Of a stretch of 64,000 bases of DNA, positions 11,461 to 23,400 are shown one piece after another. Numbering within the stretch: the stretch's first letter is position 1; the number at the start of each line of letters is the position of its first letter. A program made the position numbers and the translations under genes. The stretch comes from Patiria pectinifera (Eukaryota; Echinodermata; Asteroidea; Valvatida; Asterinidae). The notes beneath the pieces were generated by a model. It did not search any database and had not been told where the DNA came from. It saw only the letters and a list, made by a program, of their open reading frames with translations. The stretch spans positions 18,304,197 through 18,368,196 of the forward strand of contig CM057149.1 of NCBI GenBank assembly GCA_029964075.1, read 5' to 3'.

Positions 11461-14400
11461 CTGAATCGGATCGGATCAAGACGTAATCACATTAGTATCG
11501 GTAGGCCTATCCTATGATAGTTTTATCAGTCTTGGTCAGAGTCATCTAACTGGCATCTTAATTAATCTAGATTATCCTCATAATCGAAAGTTTTTAAAGT
11601 ATTTCTGGTAGGCCCTACCTGTTGCTTAATAATAGTAATAATAATATCTAATACTTGTATAGCGCCAAATCCGTCAAAATTGACGCTCAAGGCGCTTCAC
11701 AGAAATAAAAATGAACCAGTTAAAATTTAAGAACAAACTAAAACTTATACAAAGAAAAACCTTTAAAAAACTAGGTGAACAATTGAAACTAGATTTATGT
11801 TTGTGGACAAACACAGGGCTGTTTCGGTATTTTTTTGTGACGTGTGACATGTAAAGTTTCAAGTATAAGTTCCATCAAGGAAGGATATGTAGTTCTGTTT
11901 ATAGTAAATGGTGGCATATACTATGTGATTACATTCTCATAGGGCTTTGAATTATGACGTCACATGTCACGTGATGATGTCATGATGACGTCACATAAAT
12001 TTTTATGTATAACTATAATTACTTTTATGAAATAACAAACGGGCCTATATATGAGACTTGTAGGTTTACAATGGTGGACAAAAAATGGGAGGTTTGCGGT
12101 AAACCATGTGAATGATATCTCTTTTTTGTTGTGTGGTTCTGTTAAGGAGAATGGACGTCTTGCACGAATCTACAGTTCCGAGTCTATTCTCCGACTTAAC
12201 CTATTTCTTAAAACAACAATAGTTTATGCAAATAAGACACCTGATTTTCCACAATCTTCACATTTGTGAATCAGTGTAGATTCGCATATATACAATCTAT
12301 TCAACTTTGCCTGGCCCTGCGCTTTCATCGTGACAAGATCCTATTGTTAACCCTTCGGATGGGTGCACGCCTTCTGTTCCATTCATCACATGCAGGCAGT
12401 GCATTTGTCCTGGAAAGCTAGTGATAGTTACTGGTGTATAGTGCGAACACACTGTCTATATTCCTTACTCCCAAAGCCAAATGGAGTTTATACATGTATG
12501 TTACAGCTACGGGATGTATACTGGATTCTGAAAACCATTACATGTACATGCTTTTGATGCTATATTTTATCTGCTATGAGGAGTTTTAACACCAACCGCA
12601 AGAAAAAGTCTGACAAGCAACTCATTTGTGCACAGAGGTCTTTGATTTGTGGAGCCACATGTCATTGCCCATTCAATGGAGAACCACATTGTTTATCTTG
12701 ATATTTATTATATGGAGTACACATCGGAATACCACCATCTCACTCACCACAGGAATAACTTTGGGAAATACATTACTGTGGAATATATTCTGAGAAGTAT
12801 TGATTTGGTAAGTTTCATTTGATTTCTTTAGTTATTCGTCCATTCTCTTTAGGATTGTCCTTCCGTTAATGGTCTTTTTTTCACTGGCCAGTGATAAATA
12901 GACTGAGAAATAATGATAAAAACTAAAGTAAAATGGGTTAAGACTAGATGTGAACATACACTTTAACCAAGGGATATCCACTGATTTTTTTTTTTTTCAT
13001 GCGAGTTTAAAGACAACGATAAAAAAAAAGTCAGTCAAAATTTAAAAAAAGAATCAAAGATAAAATAAAAAAAAAAAATTAAAAAGACTAAAAATACAAA
13101 GAAACAGAATTAAAAAGTCATTAAGGAGAATACTTTACACTCAACCTTAAGTAGAAATTGATAATCGCCACAATATAAAATTAAAAGTACCAGCTCGGCA
13201 AATTGAAAAAAAAATCCAAAGAGAACATTGTGTGTAATTAAAAATCAAAGAACTAAAATAGACGGCTATTTCTTTAAATCAGGTACATGTCAAATTCGTT
13301 CGAAAAAAAAAACTCTTTCGGAATTCGTACATTTGTAAGTACCTTTGAAAATACCATTTCTTTCATTTTAAAGTGGACTGTGACTTTCCCCTGAGTCCCG
13401 TTTATACATGGAGTCGTTTGCAGAGGCTAATCACAACAACACTGTACAGTAGATTCTTAAAATAATCTACAGTAAAGTGTAGATACGTAAAATAATCTAC
13501 AGTAAACTGTACATTCGTACAAATAATCTACACTTTTAACAATAGTGTGACGTCACAGAAATAGGTTAAGCTTAGAGAACCAGTTGTTTTACATCGACGT
13601 TTAGAACGGGCCTTCAATGCATCAATCCTGGCACCTAATCAATTCTATCACGAAGGCCCCCTTCAATGGCGAAATCATTGTGCTAGTTAATGGTCAGATA
13701 ATCAGTCGGATGGGCAGCTGCTTTGTACAATGGCGTGCTCAATGGTTTCTCCATTGAAGGGGGCCTCGTGAGTGAACAGTGATCACGTGCCTGGATTCGT
13801 CTATGGGCATACCAAATCATAAGAGGGCGCTCTATTGAGCACCAAGAACGAATAGCACGGGACAAGTTCGATCAAGGACCATAGTTAACCATAGTTTTGA
13901 CTAACTCTGATAGAACGCATGCTAGTCGACGATGGTTGGACTAGTCTATCTAGTCAACTATAGTCAGAACCAGCCTACCCCTCGGCTGGGCCCAATTTCT
14001 TGGCTCTGCTTAATAGCGAAAAATCCCTTCTTAGTAAGATAGCAGAACATTCCGTGCTTACGGCAAGCGTATTTCACGAGTTAGCAAGGAATTTTGGCTT
14101 CTGTGCATGCGTACATCCCGTAACTAAGGAATCTGTGCGTACAGGTTTTCTGCTAGCGCTGTTGGCACAAAATGGTAATCGTGAAGCGCGGAATTCTGTG
14201 GTTAGCAAGGCCATAAAATTGGGCCCTGGTCGTGCCATGATTTATAGCTGGTTATAAATAGCAATGGTCATAGCATAGTGCAGAGGAGACCAACTATTTA
14301 AAAAAATGGCGGGAACTGATGAAAAACGAAAACTGTGCGTGCTAAATTTCATTTTCATGGCATAGTTTTTCCATGTTAGTGTACACTTCTATCACTTTTG

Positions 14401-17400
14401 TTACCGTTGTACAATGTTTGATGTAAATTATGATGGCGATTATGTAAGGTGTCCAAAATTACGAACTCATTATTGCTTGTGTAAATAAACAGAAACTTCG
14501 AAGTGTTGAACTAGTTGATTAGCCGATGTGCGACCGCCATTTTCTCAGTGTCGTTGAATTACAATAAGCCTTTCTTTTGATACGTCACGCATCACGTGAC
14601 AAAACAAACCCGCCATTTTGGTTGGCAAACTACCGATGTTGACAAATCTCGTTTCCCGCGCAATTCGAGTTTCACAGCAGCTGAACAGTCCGCTGACGTG
14701 ACGTTCGTAAGTCTCTTGAAAATACGAAAGGTGAAAGCGGCCGGCGGCGTCACAATGGTTGTTACTTGTTGTTGTTGCAACAAGCGGCACATGAAAGACT
14801 CGGGAATAAAATGTTTCCGTTTTCCCGATTTTGAGGCCTTTCCAGTGCAACGGCAGGCTTGGATTTGTGCCGTACGGCAACACAGCGACTGGACAGATGT
14901 CTTTGATGAGCAGTGGCAACCATCACTACATGATAGGATCTGCAGTCGACACTTTGTTTCTGGTCAGTAAACAGGTAAAGGTCTATCACTAGGCCTACAT
15001 GATCTATGGGCATTGTTTGAGGTTTTTATAAATCATGAAAGCCTCAACCGGTTAAGATTATTTGTGTTTTTATTTCAACAAACCATGGGAGGAATAAATT
15101 AAAAACATAAGAATCATGAATGATTAGGCCTAGGCCAGGGGACCTAGGCCTAGCCTAGGCCTCCAGGCCTATGAATGATAAAAAAGGGTCTATTCTTAGG
15201 CAATTGACAAGGCAAACCATCATGACCATGCTAACCAGCATGACAAGTCAAGTGCTAGCCTTGACATGGCCCGCACTGGAGTAGGATAGACTCCAGGACT
15301 CTGCATCATCATGCATGCAATAAAATATTTTGGGTATTTATTATTATTATTGATAAATGGATAGTATTGTGCAAAGACATAGGGGAAAAAATGTAGCTGA
15401 ACTCATATTGCAATTTCATCATAACCTTGATTTTATTTTAATTATTTTTTATCTTTTCTGATTTGGGATTTTGCAGGAAATTACTCCAGAGATGACAATC
15501 ATGTGGACTTCGTTCCAACTGTATTTAGCGGAACTACAGCTGACCAACTCAGGAAAGGGCAGGAGCAACTTAAACGTCACGAGAGATGGCAGAAGCGCTC
15601 AGATCGAAAGAGGAAGCAAACCACCACTTCACCATCCATGCCACAGCTGGAACCAGACCCAGTGACTAAGTACGTTTGCATTTTTCTTATGATATTTGAT
15701 TTACATACACTATCAGTCTCCTTTTTGAAAAGATCACTTCACTTAATGAGATGTGAGAGAAGTATCAGGGTTCTCGCGGCATGAAAACAAAAGATAAGAA
15801 ATGAAGTCTTATATATGGTCAAATAAAAAAAAACATGTTTAGTGCTTGCCTTTTTGCAAAAAGGAAGCGGGAGGCCTTTGATTGATTTAATTCTCCAAAA
15901 TGGCCACCTGACTAGGCTATGTTGCAAAATGGCTGCCAGTTTTTTGGTTTTTTTATTACCGCCATTGGACTCAGGAAATGACATACCAGCTTTTTATGGG
16001 CTAGGCCAAAATGATGTCTGTTTAAAATTTATCATATTTTGGTTGCTAAAAAAACTGAAATAGGAGGCGGCCTCCAAAGAGCAAGTTGGCGGGAACGCTA
16101 AACGTGTTTTTTTTTATTATTTGACCTAGTTCTTTTCTCAAATTCCAGCCCTAAACAGTAAATTAATAGTCATGGAATTTTTTTGAGGACCAATATATTT
16201 TGAATTTTAAACTTTTTGTAAGTTCATTTTTGTTTAACTTCAGGCCCAATAAAAAAAAAAACCCAGGTTATCATCCCTGCCCACATGCCTTTTTGAAGCA
16301 ACCGCCTTTAATTTAAATTGTTTATACACCTCAATTTTTTTTATAATGCATAAAAATAAAAATTAATTGGTTACTTTGATTAAATACATACAACATTGTT
16401 TAATGTGAATAAGTTTACTCTACTAAGGCCAAAAAATAATAGTTCCGCATCTGGTTACCCTACCTACCCTGAATGGGGAAAAAAAACCCAGCACATCCAC
16501 GGCTTTCCCTACATGTATACCTACCTAACTCATGTAATTTTCAAATGCCATGTATTAATCAGAAGCATTTCTTTGGCCTAATGCAAAGCCTAATGCTAAT
16601 TGCCTTTTCCCAAAATCTTTTTGTTTTTTTAATTTTTTTCCAGCAGCTCGCCTTTGCTGCCACCATCCACAAAGAGGAGGAAGGAAAATTGTGTGCACGA
16701 AACAACTACCCGACAAGCTTCAAGTCAGACCATGGATCCCCAGGAATGTGACCCACACAAAATGTACCGTGATGAAATAGCAAATCTAAAATCTGATATT
16801 CGCTCCCTACACAGTAAAGTGGACAAACTAAAGTGGTCCAATGATAGAATTAAATCTGACAAAAAATGTAAATTCTATACTGGTCTTCCTTCTTATTTAG
16901 TTTTTCTGTGGTTATTTCATCAGCTTGTTCAGGGTGTGTCTTCTTCGTTTTGCAGATGTCTTAATTTAAAGGATCAGTTATTTTTAGTTCTTATGAAGCT
17001 TAGGCTGGATTTACTTTTTGATGACATAGCGGACCGCTTTCAAATATCACGATCCAGCGCTTCCAAGATATTTAATTTATGGATTAAGCACATGGCTGGC
17101 AAGATGAAGCCATTGATACATTGGCCAGATAGAAACAGTCTTAGACGCACTCTTCCCAAAGCTTTTAAGAAGTCAAAGAAGTATCGCAAAACAACAGTCA
17201 TCATTGACTGCTTTGAAATATTTATGCAACGTCCTTCAGATCTCAAACTTAGAGCACACACATATAGTCACTACAAACATCACAATACTATCAAAGTTTT
17301 AATAGGCATTTCACCTACTGGTGCAGTTATGTTTTTGTCCAGATGTTTTGGAGGTAGAGTTTCCGATAAAACATTGACCCAGAAGAGTGGGCTTTATGAG

Positions 17401-20400
17401 AAACTGTTGCCTGGTGACCTCATCTTAGCTGACAGGGGGTTCACTATTGGTGAGGAACTTGCTGTACATGGTGCCACTCTGGCCATTCCTGCATTCACTA
17501 AAGGGAAGAAACAACTATCTGGACAGGAAGTTGCAGGTTCACGCAGTCTATCAAATGTCCGCATCCATGTAGAAAGAGCAATAGGGCGTATTAAGGAATT
17601 TCACATTTTGCAGCATGTTGTACCCATAACGTTTGTTAGAACTATAGATGACATAATTGCAGTGTGTGCTGCATTGACCAATCTTCTTCCAGCTCTAGTC
17701 AAGTAGTGTGGCTACCTCAATTAAAGAAACTAAACATCCAATTTGTTTTGTGGACACTACTGTCCATCTCATTTTATACCCTAAACGGGCTCCTTGCGCA
17801 AACAAGAGAGGCTTCTTTGTTACCACTTTTGAGAACCATGTGCATGAATTCCTGAATGTACCAAAGTTTTTAGTCACAGTGTCTTCATGTGACAGTCAGG
17901 CGTGGTCGATGCGCAAATATGTTCATGTTTCTAACAATGGTCTGCCACTGCCAGACTAATCCGCACCCCACTGACTTCTGATCATGCTAAAAATGCAGTG
18001 GATGAACTGGGAACCAGTCTAGGTCTCCCCCAACTCTCTTTCTCTGACTGTTGGGAGTATTTGTGCACGGAGCCCGTAAGGGAACATAAGTACGATGAAC
18101 CAATCTTTACCATGTCAATAATGCAGTAATGTGACCATTAAAAGGTATTAAGGCCAAAAAAAAAGTCGTGCTCTTCAGTGTGTGGACTGCAGAGCAATGC
18201 AGTGGCATAGCCAAAGGGCACCCCCAACCAAAACATCCCAAGTTTCCTTAATAAAAGTGACAAAAAAGGTTTTGGTAGTTTCATCTGCCGCTCTATTTTA
18301 ATTTTCATTTCCTGATTCCGGTTATAGTATAGTATTTTCATCTAGATTGGGGATGAGTGAAAAAATGCATGCATTGGGGTTCACTGTTTCAAATGCATCT
18401 ACATCTAGATCTCGAGTCAAGTGGCTGTTGATGTGGGGTTAAATGGTCACACTGTAGTTTTTAGAGTGGTTATCGGTCAAATTCCCTTCATTTTATAGGC
18501 AATCTTTATTCCAAAAACATGCATAGGGGTTCAATCTTTTCAATGCGAGATCAACCCTTGCCATTCTTGCATTCACGAAGGTGAAAAACTATCATGAGAG
18601 GAATTTGCAGGTCACACAATCTATACAATGTCCAAATCCATTTATTTTACAAGAATAAATAATTTCAACTTAGCTTTTGTGCAAATTAAAATATGGTGAA
18701 GTACATGTACAGTATAAATGTATATAGGTAGGCCTATAGTTTGACATGACCTAAAGGCAAAAAAAAGTCTCCGGTTTCTGGTGTGGAGCTTGTCCCAAAA
18801 GTCGTGCGGCAACACAGCTTGTTTTTGTTTTGTTTTACTTTTTTCAAATGTTGGCTGATGATCGCAAGTGGTGCCCGACTAAGTTTAGTGCAAAATATAT
18901 GGGAATGTAGAGAGGACACATAAAGCTTACTTGTATACTTGATCACAACTCCCGTGTTTTAAAACAGGTTAAAATTGTGCAGCAGCAGGATTCCAGTCAA
19001 ACCAGTGAGTTTGGCAGTTTTGAGACATCATCTTACATTGAAAAAAAACTTTTTAATTTTGCTGGTTTGCATGGCTACGGTGACGTGCCCATACCAGAAA
19101 CCGGAGACTTTCATTTTTTGGCCTAGCACAAATAAATAACTTAAATACATCAATAGTTTTTTAAATATTTTGCCTTCAAACTGACCATACAACTCACAAA
19201 ATATTATTTAAATTACATTTGAATTTGAAATACCGGTATTTGATCAAATATGTGATATTCTAATTCTTCTGCAATATATTAATATTTAGGCCAACAAAAT
19301 AATTTGTGTGTACGTAAACAGTCTGGGGGGAAAACAAAAAGGGTAGTAGGGTAGGAAAAATATTTTATGCTGATTTTTTTTTTTCTCATTCCAGTTTTGT
19401 TCTTTTTTTTTGCAATTTGAGACTCATTAACAATATATGTGTACTGGATTTTTTGCAAAATGACAAACAGTTTTAGGATGGCAATTTGGCCCCAAAATTT
19501 CCAGGTACCGTAAACATGACATTTTTAGCCTATGGGAATAAATATGTAATTGGTTGGTTTAAAACATGTACACTTAAAACCAAATTGGTTTGTGAACAAA
19601 CAGTTGCCAGAATTTTAGATTACAGTGTGCATACATGTAGTAAAATTGCTTTAGTGATTCGTTGTTGTGTTAGTTCATGCCAGAAAGCCAATGAGCAAAC
19701 TTTCCTCAAAAACGTCAAAATGAAAGATGCCAATTGTTTTTTCAATAAAAAAAATCTTAATTACATAGTTTGTTTTATACAGTATATTTAACAAATGTCT
19801 AGTGCTATTATAAAAAATTAGACATAAATTAACCTGAAGATTGGAACAAGCAAATCCCACTCTGTATTGTTTGTAACTTTGTTTTTTGCCTCATTTCACC
19901 TTTACTTCAATGTACTTTGCTCAGTTCTGTTTCATTTCGCCAGGGTGGGGTGCTGATAGCAGTTGATCAAGTCGGAATTGCTAACTTAAAAAAAAATATA
20001 TACATGTACACGTACATGGTGCTTGATGCATGCACATCCACACATGTAGACGTACAATATCACTGTTTTAGTGTAACTTGTCATGCTTCTGGAAAGATGT
20101 AAAAAGTGTGTTTGGTAATTTGAGACACCGAATTAGTGCAATTCCGACTTGAGTCAAGTCTATCCAAAACTACAACTCTGGCTTTTGTGCAATCTTTACA
20201 ATTGAAGGCTGGAGATATTGTTTAAAAACAATTCACTGTATTCCTTAATTGCTTTCCACTGGTGTGCATTATGATGAATCTTCTGCACAAACATTCCTTT
20301 GGATGTCCAAACAACAAACAACCCAGATGATACATTTTTCAATTTGTTTAGAACACCAATTTGACACAACACTTGGTAAAAGTAGTCATGTTTTTCCTTC

Positions 20401-23400
20401 AGAGAGATTGTACAATTTTGTTCATGTCCTGTCATATTCAAACAGTCAATGGCTTTGGCTCCAGCAAAACTTTGTGGATCTAGGTTGTGTGCATTTTTTT
20501 GTTGTGTGGACATTTGACCTCCACACACTGCCCCACAACATGTGCGACCATGGCATCAGGAGATGCTCCAAGAAATGGTGAATCTGGGTCTATGTAGAGC
20601 CCAACATTCCACAGTGTAACATTTTGATGGAACACTGTTTCAGAGAAGCCAAGGCCACTGACTCATGATCAATCCCCATTTCATGGCTCTGGTTGGAAAG
20701 AACGAGTAAGTCCAAAGCATTTTGAGAGTGAAGAGACATCCCTCTTTGACGATCCATTCATGAATTTGACCACAGACCCCAGTACTGATGCAGTGATTCT
20801 ACCATAACGATAGAGGTGCCACAAGTTTGATTTTCTCTGTCCAGATGTGCTTGATGCAATGAGTTCTGCTTGCTCTTCAGAGATTTGCTGACGGTCGGAA
20901 CCAACTTCAAAGTTAAGGTGACAATAGGGTGTTGTTAGTCTGTCTGTCTACCAATTTTTTTTTTTATTTTCATTTTTCTGTCTCATGCAGTGTTGTCATC
21001 TTACTTAGGCGGGTGTGAAATGAAAAATGCATGCCTCTGGCTTTTCAATGCATCTAAATCAAGATCTCCTAAAGTGGCTGTTGATGGGAGGTTGAGTGGG
21101 CGTACTGACCTATTTTCTGCCGGCCTTGACTTGACTGATGGTTAGGCTTTGTGAAGCTAAGATCTTTAAGGGTACATGGGTCTAAGTCCCTCCCTCATTC
21201 ATGCAGTTGTTCCAACAACACAGGCCTTTTCAGGCATGCCTAGAAGTGTTAACCTAGGCGGTTCGTTCGCTGCCTCCAACTTGAACATTACTGCTGCAAT
21301 ATGGCTGCATGCCTCTGCAAATAACAATATAACACAAAATCATGTTAATGGAAGACAATCTCACCCCAATCCAAGAACACAAATGTGTAGGGCCCTGTTT
21401 AGTTAAATTGCAGTCAAGGTGTTTTCTTATTTAAATATGCCCTTTAACTTGAAGCAGATTACATTTCTTTTGTAATTGTTAGAAATTCAAATGTTCTTAT
21501 GCTGTTTAGCTATGTGATTCAGCACACCTTACGTGTTCACAGTACCCCCAAATTACCCTAAAATCAGCACCCCATACATGAATGTTCCTACTGTCGCCGA
21601 CTAGTTTCATTGGTTAGTCAAATAATTAAAAGTGGATTTTGTTCCCTCAGGAACCAGGGTAGATACACAATCACCTTGTGAGTCGGCACTAAAGTTCACG
21701 GGTCTTAAAACATAATATATAAATATTCCAAGTGACGTAACGTATTAATTTCGTAAAGCGCATTGATTTTTCCTGATGTAATGAGCTATGTAGGAATAAA
21801 TTATTTTGCTGTGCCAACGACTACTACTAGCATTCAGTAGTTGGTAAAGTTGGTACTTGGAGGTACATGTGACTAAGTACCATTTACCCTGAAAAAATAA
21901 ATCCTTCTAAAGTTTAAAGAAACCTTGGAATGAATTTAGTCATAAAATATATTTTATATGCTGCTTCTGAAAAGCATGTTGTCCTTTTCGGAATGAACGT
22001 TGCAACCTGACGCTGCTTTTTTTCTTCAAAATTATATCATCTCATCATAATGATGATTGGACATGTTGGACATGACTCTGGGACTGAGAAACACTTCCAA
22101 TTTGTTACTGTTAGGAAATACTTCAAAAGTTCTCTCGACTGTCCATAGACTTTGTACACAACCGCTGAAGTGGCGTCAGGTTGCAACACTTTTCCTCGTC
22201 ACAAAACTAATCGAAGTAAAGCTCTTCTCTTACCCTGCCATGCACATGCAGTGAGCAGCAACTACTGATCCTGTGGATTTGTTGATCATTATCCAGGTAC
22301 TCACAGGGGCTTTGGTCAAGCTCTGTGAATGAGTGACCCTGCTTCGAAGTACACACACAGGGCTATCAGCACTTACTGAAGAATACAGTATGGCCTGGAC
22401 AAATCCATTCACAAAGTAGCTGTAGGAGTCCAATGACTTGAATGATTTCATTGAGTCTTTAGTGTATGGGCCAGGTGAATTAATCAAATAATTATACATG
22501 TCGCCATACTCGAAGCTTTCAGGCCACAAGGTTGGGTTGTTACTGTACTCCACCGAACGGATCCGGTATCTGTAAAGTTCCGTTTGGAAATTGAACTGTT
22601 AATTTGTCATTGTACCTTTCTCTCGATAACTGATCAAGTTGGTTGACATATGATGATGTACACTCCGAACGACTTGCCTTCGGAAAATACAAATGCTCTT
22701 CATATATTTGATTAATAACGGATAGTATCGGCCGTCTTCTTGCGTACGAGTGCTCGTCCGAGTCCATTTTACTATTTAGAAAGTGCGCTAAAAAAAGCAG
22801 ACGTTTGCCAACCAGCAAATGCGCATGCGTCGGTTTCCGGTCAATGTTTACAAACAAAGGAAAGGCCTATAGTTCGACTAGAGTCGTTCGCATTTCAACT
22901 TCAGTGCGCATGCGCTAGGAACCGTGACCCACTAGTTAACAATTGGCCCTTGATCCAACTTGCCCACGAGTGCAGAAGGCATTTTTCAAACCTCGACTTC
23001 GTCTCCAGCATTGGCCCGTATCTGGCCCTTTACAAAATACTTCAAACATTGGCTTTGTATCGTAAAGGGATGTTTCCGAACCTGTAAATTGATTACATCT
23101 CCAAAGCCAAGGGTAAACCGTAATACAGTGAATGAAACCGAACCGGCTACAAAACCCAAATCTGAGAAATGGCATAAAAAATTCGCACAATCACCTGCTA
23201 GGCACGTGACGTTAGTATCGCATGGGTGCCAGTCTTCGCTGGTTCCGTTACACGGAGCCCCACCATACTTCGGTGCAGGGTTGGTACAGGTTCGATGTCG
23301 CGTGACGTTACCGACGCTACAGAAAATAGAGCAATTCTGCCATTCGCCCCACTCACTCCAACGCCCATTCACAGCTTTAAAAAAGTTCAACAAAAAATAA

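Larger units (their letters stand above)
14250..22900. mobile_element. ISL2EU-type DNA transposon (degraded autonomous copy)
   Basis: Two convergent genes define the element: a THAP-DDE transposase on the plus strand and a SWIM/YqaJ-nuclease protein on the minus strand. ISL2EU, a relative of PIF/Harbinger, is the superfamily known to pair a THAP-bearing DDE transposase with a YqaJ-type nuclease. The limits given are approximate: I could not identify terminal inverted repeats or a target duplication. Younger MITEs have inserted at 18755-19123 and 21999-22187, and 18350-18640 holds scrambled pieces of both genes. The whole element sits in an intron of gene B, antisense to it on one side. Confidence 0.75.
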
